A stretch of 18,888 bases of DNA, from contig CAYUFX010000101.1 of NCBI GenBank assembly GCA_964444135.1, positions 1-18,888 of the forward strand, given 5' to 3'. This document shows, one piece after another, positions 7,865-14,482 of the stretch (within the stretch, counting starts at the first letter, position 1; the number at the start of each line of letters is the position of its first letter). The position numbers and the translations under genes are program-made. This stretch comes from NIOZ-UU13 sp964444135 (GTDB taxonomy: Bacteria > Planctomycetota > Phycisphaerae > Sedimentisphaerales > Anaerobacaceae). Below the pieces are notes generated by a model. That model was not told the DNA's origin. It was given only the letters and a program-made list of their open reading frames with translations, and ran no database searches.

Positions 7865-10009
7865 TTATGGTGCCGGTGGATACAGCCGAATATCATCGAA
7901 GTACATCGTACCTGAACCACCGGCTACAGGGTTCTTCTTGTTACCAAGACCAAGGGAAATCGTATTGACATTGGCCAGGTTCACACCCTGGTCGGCGAAT
8001 GCCTGAAGGTCGATAGTCCATTCCGACCAGGTAGTTATCTGTGTTGCATTAGGATTGTCGTGATTGACCACCGCACTACCGTTGAGAGCAACATACAAAG
8101 TCTCAGCAGCATTATCTGAATTGCCCCTGAACCAGATCGTCAGCGTATTTACGCCTTTCTCGGTCCAGTCACGCGGATAAGTCAATGTTAAAGTTGCCTC
8201 AGAATACCCAACACTGTTGTCGTAGTAAAGTGGCATCGACTGGTTGCCTCCGTGAACGATAGTTTGCTCGCAAAAAGGAGGAGTGTCGTAACCAACAAGA
8301 GAACCATTTGTCGGGTCGTCATATCCGTCTATCCACACGTTAAATATCCTGTTGCTATCGGGGTCGGCGGGGTCAAGGTCGTTATAGGACTCAAAATCAT
8401 CCACGACAAGGAAGTTGGCTGTCATAAAGCTCCAGAGGATGCCTGGCCACGGACTGTCTGGGTTAGTGTCATTGACCTCGTCAACACGCCAGTAGTAGGT
8501 GGTATCCCACTCAAGCATTCCGGGGTCATAGCTCTCAGCACCAAGGTCCCTTGTGCCTTTATACTCCGGCGAGCCGGTATCGGCATTTTTCACGGCATCT
8601 TTATCTGTTCCGAAATAGACCTCATGCGAAGCAGCAAAGACACTCGGCGAGAAGGTAATAATCTGTGTCTGCTTTACATCCACAGCGCCATTAGCCGGCT
8701 TCGGGTTTCCGACGGCGCCCTGAGTAGTAAAGCTCCAGACGTGGCCTTTATACGTGGCGATGGCATCAAACTCATCGACCCGCCAGTAGTAAGTCTTGGC
8801 CAATTTAAGTGTGCCGGGGTCATAGGTTGCAACTCCCCGGGGAAGTCCACCGGTTGCATTGCTTACATCATCAAAATTGTCGCCGAAGTACACGGTGTGC
8901 AGTTTTGCACCGAAACCTATCGTCCAGCTAAGCTCCACATTTGGGTCTACCTGCTCAGCACTATCAGCGGTGTCAGGTGCATAGGCGGTTTTGGGGGGAA
9001 TCACAAAGCTCCAGACTTTGCCTTTCCATGGGCTGTTCGGCTCAGTGTCATTGACCTCGTCTATCCGCCAATAATACGTCGTACCCGGAACGAGGCCATC
9101 CGGATAAGAGAATCCGGGAAAACCAACAACAAAAAACGTTGAGGCCTGGTTGCTCTGAAAAGTACCTTCGGCTCCGGAATTTACATCGTCAAAATTATCG
9201 CCTATATACACATCGTGCGAAACCGCAAAATCTCCCGAGCTCCAGCTCATGCTCACCCAGGTATCCTCAAGGAGGGCACCATCTTTCGGGACGGGGCCTA
9301 AGGCATACGGATATCCTTCACCACCTTCCATAGAAGCCAGAAGCTCGGACTCGGACAGCAAGTGGTTGTAGATACGAATGTCATCCATGGCACCATTGAC
9401 ATACCTGCTCAAAGGCTGTTCATTGCCAATAGCAAGTGATACAGACGAGGTTTGAGGAGTTCCGGATTCGGTATCCTCGAAAATTAAGTCACCGTTTTTA
9501 TAAAATCTTCTCCCTTGAGCCGCATCATAGCTGTAAGCAAAATGCGCCCATTCATACGGCACAGTTACTCCAGCGGCAGTATTAATATATGTTCTTGAGC
9601 CATCTGTGTGCTGAATTGGAAAATGAAAGCTCCCGTCTGCAAATCCTAATACTTCGTAGTTTTCAGCAGCATCGTTACCTTTGATGATAAATCCATTGTA
9701 ATTCTTATTTTCGTTTACTTTGAGCCAAAATGTTATCGTCCACGTGGTAAGGTCCAGACTTGGATCATTTCCGCAATCGAGCCAATCATCAGAACCATCA
9801 AATTCCAGGGCACCACCGAAATAACCGACCACCCACTGTGGGTCGCCATTGAAGGTGCCGTCGTTGCCGTTACCGCTTGAATCGTTGGCTATAGTTCCGG
9901 AGCCCTCGTCAAACCTCCACCAACCGACAAGCTCTGCTTTAGTGGTGCTCGTAAGAGCGATGCTCAGCACTAAAACTAAAGAAATCAAATAAATCAATCT
10001 TCGACACAT
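7865..10009 (-). CDS. Secreted LamG-domain protein with three Fn3-like repeats and a C-terminal beta-domain
   Basis: This 714-residue exported protein starts at ATG with GGAGG 6 bases upstream. Residues 1-25 are a signal peptide with probable cleavage at TKA/E. Residues about 26-228 form a LamG/concanavalin A-like domain (LVGWWRFDEGSGTIANDSSG; a terminal MDDIRIYNHLLSESE). Three related Fn3-like modules follow at about 233-337, 340-430 and 433-532, each ending in TYYWR(I/V)DE then VWSF or LWSF. Residues about 533-714 start with VVDDFESYND and end with MYFDDIRLYPPAP, a jelly-roll-like module common in this group. No PEP-CTERM tail, cell-wall anchor or catalytic motif is visible, so it is probably a secreted carbohydrate- or surface-binding protein and not an enzyme. 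It is a single-gene unit with its own promoter and terminator. Confidence 0.88.
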   Translation of the reverse strand: MCRRLIYLISLVLVLSIALTSTTKAELVGWWRFDEGSGTIANDSSGNGNDGTFNGDPQWVVGYFGGALEFDGSDDWLDCGNDPSLDLTTWTITFWLKVNENKNYNGFIIKGNDAAENYEVLGFADGSFHFPIQHTDGSRTYINTAAGVTVPYEWAHFAYSYDAAQGRRFYKNGDLIFEDTESGTPQTSSVSLAIGNEQPLSRYVNGAMDDIRIYNHLLSESELLASMEGGEGYPYALGPVPKDGALLEDTWVSMSWSSGDFAVSHDVYIGDNFDDVNSGAEGTFQSNQASTFFVVGFPGFSYPDGLVPGTTYYWRIDEVNDTEPNSPWKGKVWSFVIPPKTAYAPDTADSAEQVDPNVELSWTIGFGAKLHTVYFGDNFDDVSNATGGLPRGVATYDPGTLKLAKTYYWRVDEFDAIATYKGHVWSFTTQGAVGNPKPANGAVDVKQTQIITFSPSVFAASHEVYFGTDKDAVKNADTGSPEYKGTRDLGAESYDPGMLEWDTTYYWRVDEVNDTNPDSPWPGILWSFMTANFLVVDDFESYNDLDPADPDSNRIFNVWIDGYDDPTNGSLVGYDTPPFCEQTIVHGGNQSMPLYYDNSVGYSEATLTLTYPRDWTEKGVNTLTIWFRGNSDNAAETLYVALNGSAVVNHDNPNATQITTWSEWTIDLQAFADQGVNLANVNTISLGLGNKKNPVAGGSGTMYFDDIRLYPPAP

Positions 10010-10184
10010 AATAGTCCTCCTTCGTAAAAGTTAGTAATAATAAAGCTTTAGCCACACACCAAAATCCCGACATCTCGGGGTTATTCTCAATATATGAATT
10101 GTTATTTGGCAAGAAGTATGAGTTTAAATTCTCGAAGCGAAGCACAAAGTTCTTAATGAGAACTCCGTGGCTTTCACAATTCAT
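9939..10184 (-). CDS. Possible small leader ORF overlapping the LamG gene start
   Basis: An 81-codon frame starts at ATG (10184) with GGAGGAG about 6 bases upstream, as good a ribosome site as that of the LamG gene. It overlaps the LamG coding start by 71 bases in another frame. The product (start MNCESHGVLIKNF, Phe-rich end) has no recognisable motif. Translation of it would run through the LamG ribosome site, so it could act as a coupled leader. It may equally be chance. I keep it only because of the strong ribosome site. Confidence 0.2.
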   Translation of the reverse strand: MNCESHGVLIKNFVLRFENLNSYFLPNNNSYIENNPEMSGFWCVAKALLLLTFTKEDYYVSKIDLFDFFSFSAEHRSYEHH

Positions 10185-10284
10185 AATAACTCCTCCGATA
10201 TTGAAAACTAAAAGAATTGTACCCGTTGGATGAACTCAAAGCCACACATGCCCGAATGCACGGGTACGAGCTTCACTAATATTA
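10010..10284 (-). promoter_or_regulatory. Long structured leader of the LamG gene
   Basis: About 270 bases separate the predicted promoter from the LamG start. On the minus strand the leader contains an 8-bp stem with a 33-base loop (arms at 10219-10226 and 10260-10267). It also has a small AGTTCT/AGAACT hairpin near 10140-10160 and a CCCGA/TCGGG hairpin (10066-10079) followed by ATTTT, which looks like a weak terminator or attenuator. No riboswitch class was recognised. Confidence 0.35.
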
Positions 10285-10314
10285 TCTATACCAAATTATC
10301 TACTTTCACGTCAA
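10285..10314 (-). promoter_or_regulatory. Candidate sigma70 promoter for the LamG gene
   Basis: On the minus strand TTGACG (10314 down to 10309) is followed after 18 bases by TATAGA (10290 down to 10285). A start near 10278 would give a leader of about 270 bases. The match is good but the region is AT-rich, so chance matches are possible. Confidence 0.45.
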
Positions 10315-10476
10315 GTAAAATCCCTTGATAATACTGTTAAGCACACTTCTTGGGGGCCTTATGGCACACCATATAATTGTTATGATGTCTTCAACTGATT
10401 TTATATGCGATTTGGCCCGGCCAAGGAAAAGGCCCATCTTCATGTCATGGTTCATAGCATATTTGCCATCGCTGCC

Positions 10477-11115
10477 TTAAAAGCTTCGCATTCGTCTTGA
10501 TCCCGGCATGTATAACCTTTGTAAAGCTCGTTGCATGTCTGGCTCAACAACATCCGCGTAAACCTGGGTGGTTGCTATTTGAGCGTTTCCAAGCTGTTTC
10601 TGAATCAGTCGCAGGTTGTAACCGCTGGCCCTGTAAAGCTCGCAAGCATAGGTATGCCTGAGACAGTGAATCGAATAATGAGAAGGCAATCCCGTTCCGG
10701 CTGCCGTTTTCTTGAAAGCCTTCTCCAAGGCCCTCGTTGTCATGTGAGTGCCGGTATTGCTGGACAGAAGTAGTGGATCGCCCAGACCGATAGGTTCGCC
10801 GACAGTTTGCTTCCAGAGGATGTATTCGTTGTAATGCTGTTTGAACGCCCCATTGAACCGTACCAGCCTCTTCTTGACGCCCTTGCCGTTCCTGACCAGA
10901 AGTGCATTGAAGCGCTCTCTGAGGAAGATGTCCTTGCACTTCAAGTCGGCAATCTCCGCGACTCGCAATCCTGTAGACAGGGCAAGGTCTACGATGAACT
11001 AATCCCTGACAGCAATTTTGTTGCCACGGGTGATTACTGCCGCTGCCTTTTCCCTCGCTGTCTCGAGCAGCTTGTTTACTTCTTTCCGGGAGAGGAATTT
11101 GCCGGGATCCAGATG
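10477..11115 (-). pseudogene. Tyrosine recombinase/integrase remnant, N-terminus lost and internal TAG
   Basis: The minus strand encodes the C-terminal catalytic half of a phage-type integrase. From about 11115 it reads LDPGKFLSRKEVNKLLETAR and, a little later, NKIAVRD, then TAG (10999-11001), then FIVDLALSTGLRVAEIADLK. The active-site Arg of GLRVAE, the HCLRHTY box and the final LGNAQIATTQVYADV with its catalytic Tyr are all present. The TAG sits where relatives have Trp (RDWFIVDLALSTGLR, from memory), so TGG to TAG is the likely change. Everything before HLDPG is missing: sequence beyond about 11115 is unrelated AT-rich DNA. An ATG at 10968 leaves a 163-residue open frame without the core-binding domain, which should be inactive. 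It marks a past integration or transfer event. Confidence 0.8.
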
Positions 11116-12156
11116 CCCACAATAAAATGGATTGAAGGTAGAACAGACTTAATTATAACAGGACATTCACATAGTATTCCGCTTAAATCAAGTGGCCATA
11201 TAATAAACTGTGGAGCCGGTTTTAAGGGCCCTCATGATCGAAACGTATTTTGTTTGATTAAAGTTGAAAGCGAAAGGTTTCTTTGTAAATACTATTCTTC
11301 TGACGAAAGTCGTACTAGCAATAAATGGGAATCTGATGGTCAGATCAAAATAATTGATGAATCTTTTGATATAAAGGCTGCTCTAAATAAATATTTCTTT
11401 AGATTCGGCCATTTGTCTTTTAGTGGGAAATTATCTATCGTTAATTTAATTGATAAATGGCAATCTAAACACGGAAGACTTTATGACATCTGGACAATTC
11501 TTTGGGCATGGACAGATTCATTTACAATTCCATTGCCGAGATATCATGTATGCGCATACTTTATATCTAACCCAGATTTAGCCCCTGTTGATAATCACAC
11601 AAAATTATGGCATGAGATTGTTGAGATAGTACATATGCCTAATAATGAAGAGGAAGATCTCGAATGGACTCAGGCATGGAGAATGTTTTGTGAAATAGCG
11701 AGGCATTATTGTTGTCATTTAGAAGCTCGACTACCTTTTATGATCGGCGAAAGGATTGCCTCTCGAGCTTGGTGGCTTTCCGTTCAAGTATGTAAACTCC
11801 TCACCTCCAATAAGAAGGCGGTAGAACAATTAAGAAATGAGACGTTTCTTCCGGAATTGACGTTGTCTTCAAGAATTTGGCAAATTGCTTCGTTGGCAAT
11901 AAAACCCTCTTCGTTAAGGTTCTTAACGCTCAATACAAACTCACTTTTTTCTTTATCCCTCCATGCTATGCTCGTAAATAACCTATATTCATTAAAACCA
12001 AGTTCTATGACCCCAGAGGACCGCAAAAGATTTGAACATGTGATAAGCGGCTCAATCTTGGGGATTTTCCCCCCGAAAATCGTAGATAATTCTGAGAAAG
12101 TATATGCTTACGAAGATTCTGTTCTAATTACTGCTAAGAAGTGGCTTCCTTTATAG
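11113..12156 (+). pseudogene. C-terminal fragment of a metallophosphoesterase-like protein with a long helical tail (N-terminus missing)
   Basis: The open frame extends upstream to 10807, but its first 102 codons are only the antisense of the integrase remnant. Protein-like, AT-rich coding sequence begins at about 11113, at an in-frame ATG. Residues 1-50 read TDLIITGHSHSIPLKSSGHI and then INCGAGF, the last metal-binding GHxH motif and closing strand of calcineurin-like phosphoesterases. All earlier metal motifs (DxH, GD, GNH) are absent. Residues about 85-347 are a Trp-rich, probably helical region of unknown family (WAWTDSF, HYCCHLEARLPFMIGERIAS). It ends at TAG and overlaps the next frame by 16 bases. 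It is either a truncated gene or a re-started tail domain. Base composition is far more AT-rich than the flanks, which suggests acquisition by transfer. Confidence 0.6.
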
Positions 12157-12725
12157 AAGAAGATAAAAACAAAGAAATGATTAATGCTTTTATTTCTGGC
12201 ATCGAAAAACTCATTACATCCGACGATTTCGAAAAAAATGTAATGAAATTCATGAGTTCACATTCTGGAGACCAAGTATTAATCGCAAATTATCTTAAAA
12301 ATGTGATTTATACAGAAAAAATCAATTTGGACACAATATGGAAAGCGATCAATGATACTAATTGGCGAGAAGTAGCATTCCAGAAAGCACACCCCTTTAT
12401 ATTACAGCTTATTTTTGATGCATTAAATGAAGTAGAAGCCCGGTATCAGGAAAAATGGGCTTATAATTTACCACATTATTATGCTCTCGAACTAGAAAAG
12501 GCATCAGAACCAGAAAAGAAAAAACACCTTTTTGCATGTGTTCTTTATTCTTCTTTATGTGGAAATACGGTTAGCGCAATACAAAGACTCCTAAAAGGAG
12601 AAAACAGGCATAATTATCAGGGGGAAGTTGACCATTGGAGACAAAGATTAGAAGAGATGCAAAAATGGGCTCCAGAATTAGTAAAAGCACGTATAAGGCC
12701 AATTCTTGCGGCTCTACATATTTAA
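12141..12725 (+). CDS. Unknown helical protein, second gene of the AT-rich cargo
   Basis: I do not recognise this 194-residue protein. The GTG start overlaps the upstream gene by 16 bases, which supports an operon. An in-frame ATG at 12177 is the alternative start (182 residues); neither has a clear ribosome site. The sequence is charged and looks mostly helical, without membrane segments or signal peptide. Notable stretches are MSSHSGDQVLIANYLKNVIY, WREVAFQKAHPFILQLIFDA and a Lys/Glu-rich middle. No catalytic motif is visible. It shares the low GC content of its upstream neighbour. It is probably a cytoplasmic partner of the phosphoesterase-like protein, but no function can be assigned. Confidence 0.6.
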   Translation: MASFIEEDKNKEMINAFISGIEKLITSDDFEKNVMKFMSSHSGDQVLIANYLKNVIYTEKINLDTIWKAINDTNWREVAFQKAHPFILQLIFDALNEVEARYQEKWAYNLPHYYALELEKASEPEKKKHLFACVLYSSLCGNTVSAIQRLLKGENRHNYQGEVDHWRQRLEEMQKWAPELVKARIRPILAALHI

Positions 12726-13068
12726 ATGATTTTTATATAAGTAAAGTGTTTCCACTCCACAATTGGCAAAGATATTTTATCCTTAACTTCAATACTCTGA
12801 TAACTCTGCAAATTACGAACTCTATTTGTGAATTAAGCTTGTAGTTGATGATAATAGCATCTGTTTAACCGGGGGCGAAGGGGTCATAAATTTATTAATT
12901 ATGGTGTTTGATCTTTTACTTTAAAAAGGGGCCTTTGGTAAACAACAAAATCGCTGGCCAACGATACAAGACGACTTACTGGCGTGACTAAAGCGTAGCA
13001 TGAAAGAACACTCAATTATCTAAATGGGAAGATTTCAGGTTTCACACCATTTCTGAACCTTGCGAGCC
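12726..13068. other. AT-rich spacer between the cargo and the IS element, with a REP-like palindrome
   Basis: No gene is supported here. At about 12871-12904 the sequence GGGGGCGAAGGGGTCATAAA runs into an AT palindrome (CATAA...TTATG). A GGGGTCA-flanked AT palindrome recalls the end structures of REP/IS200-like (RAYT) elements in planctomycete genomes, but no transposase of that kind is near. Confidence 0.3.
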
Positions 13069-13070
13069 TA

Positions 13071-13093
13071 AGTAGGAACGCAAAATGATTCAT
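13071..13093 (+). repeat. Left terminal inverted repeat of the IS630-family element
   Basis: Begins AGTAGGAACGC directly after the TA target duplicate and matches the complement of the right end at 19 of 23 positions. Confidence 0.8.
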
Positions 13094-13137
13094 ATAAGAA
13101 GTCCCATTTTGACGACCTTGTTAATAATGAGAATAAA

Positions 13138-13158
13138 GGCGGTGGAACCGCCGGGAGG
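13138..13158 (+). promoter_or_regulatory. Hairpin abutting the transposase ribosome binding site
   Basis: GGCGGT (13138-13143) and ACCGCC (13147-13152) form a perfect 6-bp GC-rich stem with a GGA loop. The GGGAGG ribosome site (13153-13158) begins at the next base, and the ATG follows 5 bases later. Such a hairpin could block translation of read-through transcripts entering from outside or modulate transposase synthesis. Confidence 0.4.
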
Positions 13159-13163
13159 TTGTC

Positions 13164-14234
13164 ATGGGACAGACAATAAAACTGACAGATACACAATGGG
13201 AGCAGTTGGATCATCTGCGAATGAGCACGGCATCGGCCGATGTCTTTCGCAACTGCACGATTATTTTGATGTCCGCCATGGGCCGTTCCAAAGCCTCGAT
13301 TCCGAACGACCTGGGCTGTTGTACGGATACTGACGCTCGCGTGCGCAGGCTTTACCGAGAAGGTGGCGCCCAAGCCTTGCTTCCGATCAAGCCGCCAGGG
13401 CGACCCAGCCGGGCTACACCGGAGTTTATCAACCAGATGAAACGGGCAGTACAAACCAATCCTCTGACTCTGGGATATGGTTTTTCCACCTGGTCGGCGG
13501 CAAGGCTAGCCCCAACATCTGGCCAAGGTGACCAGAATACGTTTCAGCGACGATCAATTGCGAAGGCTCCTACACCAAGAAGGGTTTTCCATACATCGGC
13601 CCAAACATACCCTCAAGGGCAAACGGGACGAACAAGCATACCAAAAGGCCAAAAAAGAGCTTATGGGCTTGAAAAAAAAGCGATGAGAGACGATGCCGAG
13701 GAGGCTCTGGTTTTTCAAGATGAGATGGAAATCCACTGCCATCCTACGTTGACACGGATGTGGAGACCCATCGGACAACAGCCTGAGGTTCCCGCCCCGG
13801 GCAAGAATGAAAAGCGGGTAGTCTATGGTGGGGTAGACTACAACAGCGCCAAGATCACCTACGCTGTAGCCCAGACTAAAAGCGGCCAGAACTTTCTTGC
13901 ATTTTTGATAGCGCTGGTAACCGCTTATGCTGGCCGAAAGGTTCGGCTGATCTGCGATAACGGGCGGTTTCATCAGACCAAGGCGCTGCTGCAATGGCTC
14001 AAGACGCACCGGGAACATATCCAGGTGTTTTGGCTGCCGCCGTACTGTCCGAGCCTGAACGTGATCGAACGGCTGTAGGGTCATATAAAGCGTACGGTAT
14101 TGGCCAATGTGTTGTTTGTCAAGATGGACGATTTGGTCGCTGCGTTTCGCCGCGGAGTTGTCCGCATCAACGGCCATCGAAATAAAATGGACTTCATCTT
14201 CAATCATAATGATGTTCACAAAAAGGCTGCATGA
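13164..14234 (+). pseudogene. IS630-family DDE transposase, broken by two frameshifts and an internal TAG
   Basis: ATG 13164 follows GGGAGG. The N-terminal helix-turn-helix region (SKASIPNDLG; ARVRRLYREGGAQALLPIKP) is in frame to about codon 115. One extra base in a CCCC run (13510-13513) then shifts the frame. The true reading there is AQHLAKVTRIRFSDDQLRRL and onward to ELMGLKKK. A missing base in an A8 run (13672-13679) restores the original frame at AMRDDAEEALVFQDE. The catalytic carboxylates are visible: Asp in VFQDE, Asp in LICDNGRFH and Glu in SLNVIERL. Right after the last, TAG (14085-14087 region) replaces the conserved Trp of ERLWGHIKRTV. The frame continues intact for 48 codons to TGA at 14232-14234. 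The uninterrupted frame 13164-14078 therefore carries about 55 wrong residues and lacks the tail. Confidence 0.8.
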
Positions 14235-14253
14235 AGCTTTATGCGTTTCTACT
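14231..14253 (-). repeat. Right terminal inverted repeat of the IS630-family element
   Basis: Ends GCGTTTCTACT directly before the TA target duplicate (14254-14255). The transposase stop codon lies inside this repeat. Confidence 0.8.
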
Positions 14254-14389
14254 TAGCTGAAGTATCTTGATTACATTTATCAGGTTCTGGCCTCTGACTA
14301 CCGCCCTCCAAAATATACTAATCACCGGACGTTATCTAATTTTCCTTTGCCCAATTTAGGACGTGATTTACAATCCTCTTAAATGTATA

Positions 14390-14417
14390 TTGATAGAGGT
14401 ATGAGTCTGGGTATAAC
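14390..14417 (+). promoter_or_regulatory. Candidate sigma70 promoter of the two-component operon
   Basis: TTGATA (14390-14395) and TATAAC (14412-14417) are 16 bases apart, giving a start near 14424 and a leader of about 60 bases. Match is moderate. No -24/-12 element was found before this operon, so the regulator is probably not sigma54-dependent itself. Confidence 0.4.
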
Positions 14418-14482
14418 AACTCTTGAGTACGGATTTGTCTTTGGCCGGTGGAGGTTGATGCACAAAATAAGTGAGGAAGATT

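Larger units (their letters stand above)
13071..14253 (+). mobile_element. IS630-family insertion sequence (1183 bp) with TIRs and TA target duplication
   Basis: The 23-base ends 13071-13093 and 14231-14253 are inverted repeats with 19 of 23 matches (AGTAG-AACGCA-AA-G-TTCAT). Both are flanked by TA (13069-13070 and 14254-14255), the target duplication expected for IS630/Tc1-mariner-type elements. One DDE transposase gene fills the element. Length and ends fit the family, but the transposase gene is broken, so this copy could move only if helped by another copy. Confidence 0.85.

Noticed and set aside
8252..9142. Plus-strand 296-residue open frame
   Set aside because: Antisense of the LamG/Fn3 gene; its pseudo-repeats are the mirror of the real repeats.
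10236..10267. Resemblance of CAAAGCCAC to part of the cyclic-di-GMP-I riboswitch
   Set aside because: The other conserved parts (GGCAAACC and GGTAGGTAGC segments) are absent and no plus-strand gene follows.
10315..10476. Minus-strand frame of about 53 codons continuing after the integrase stop
   Set aside because: No ribosome site or recognisable motif; probably chance read-through sequence.
10807..11112. N-terminal 102 codons of the long plus-strand frame 10807-12156
   Set aside because: They are the exact antisense of the integrase catalytic domain, which is clearly recognisable on the minus strand.
13554..14219. Minus-strand 221-residue open frame
   Set aside because: Antisense of the transposase.
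14440..14462. TTGGCC...GGTTGATGC as a second sigma54 promoter before the regulator
   Set aside because: No GC lies the required 10 bases after the GG; spacing does not fit -24/-12.
14471..14482. GTG at 14471 as the start of the response regulator
   Set aside because: No ribosome site precedes it, while GAGGA lies at the right distance from ATG 14483.
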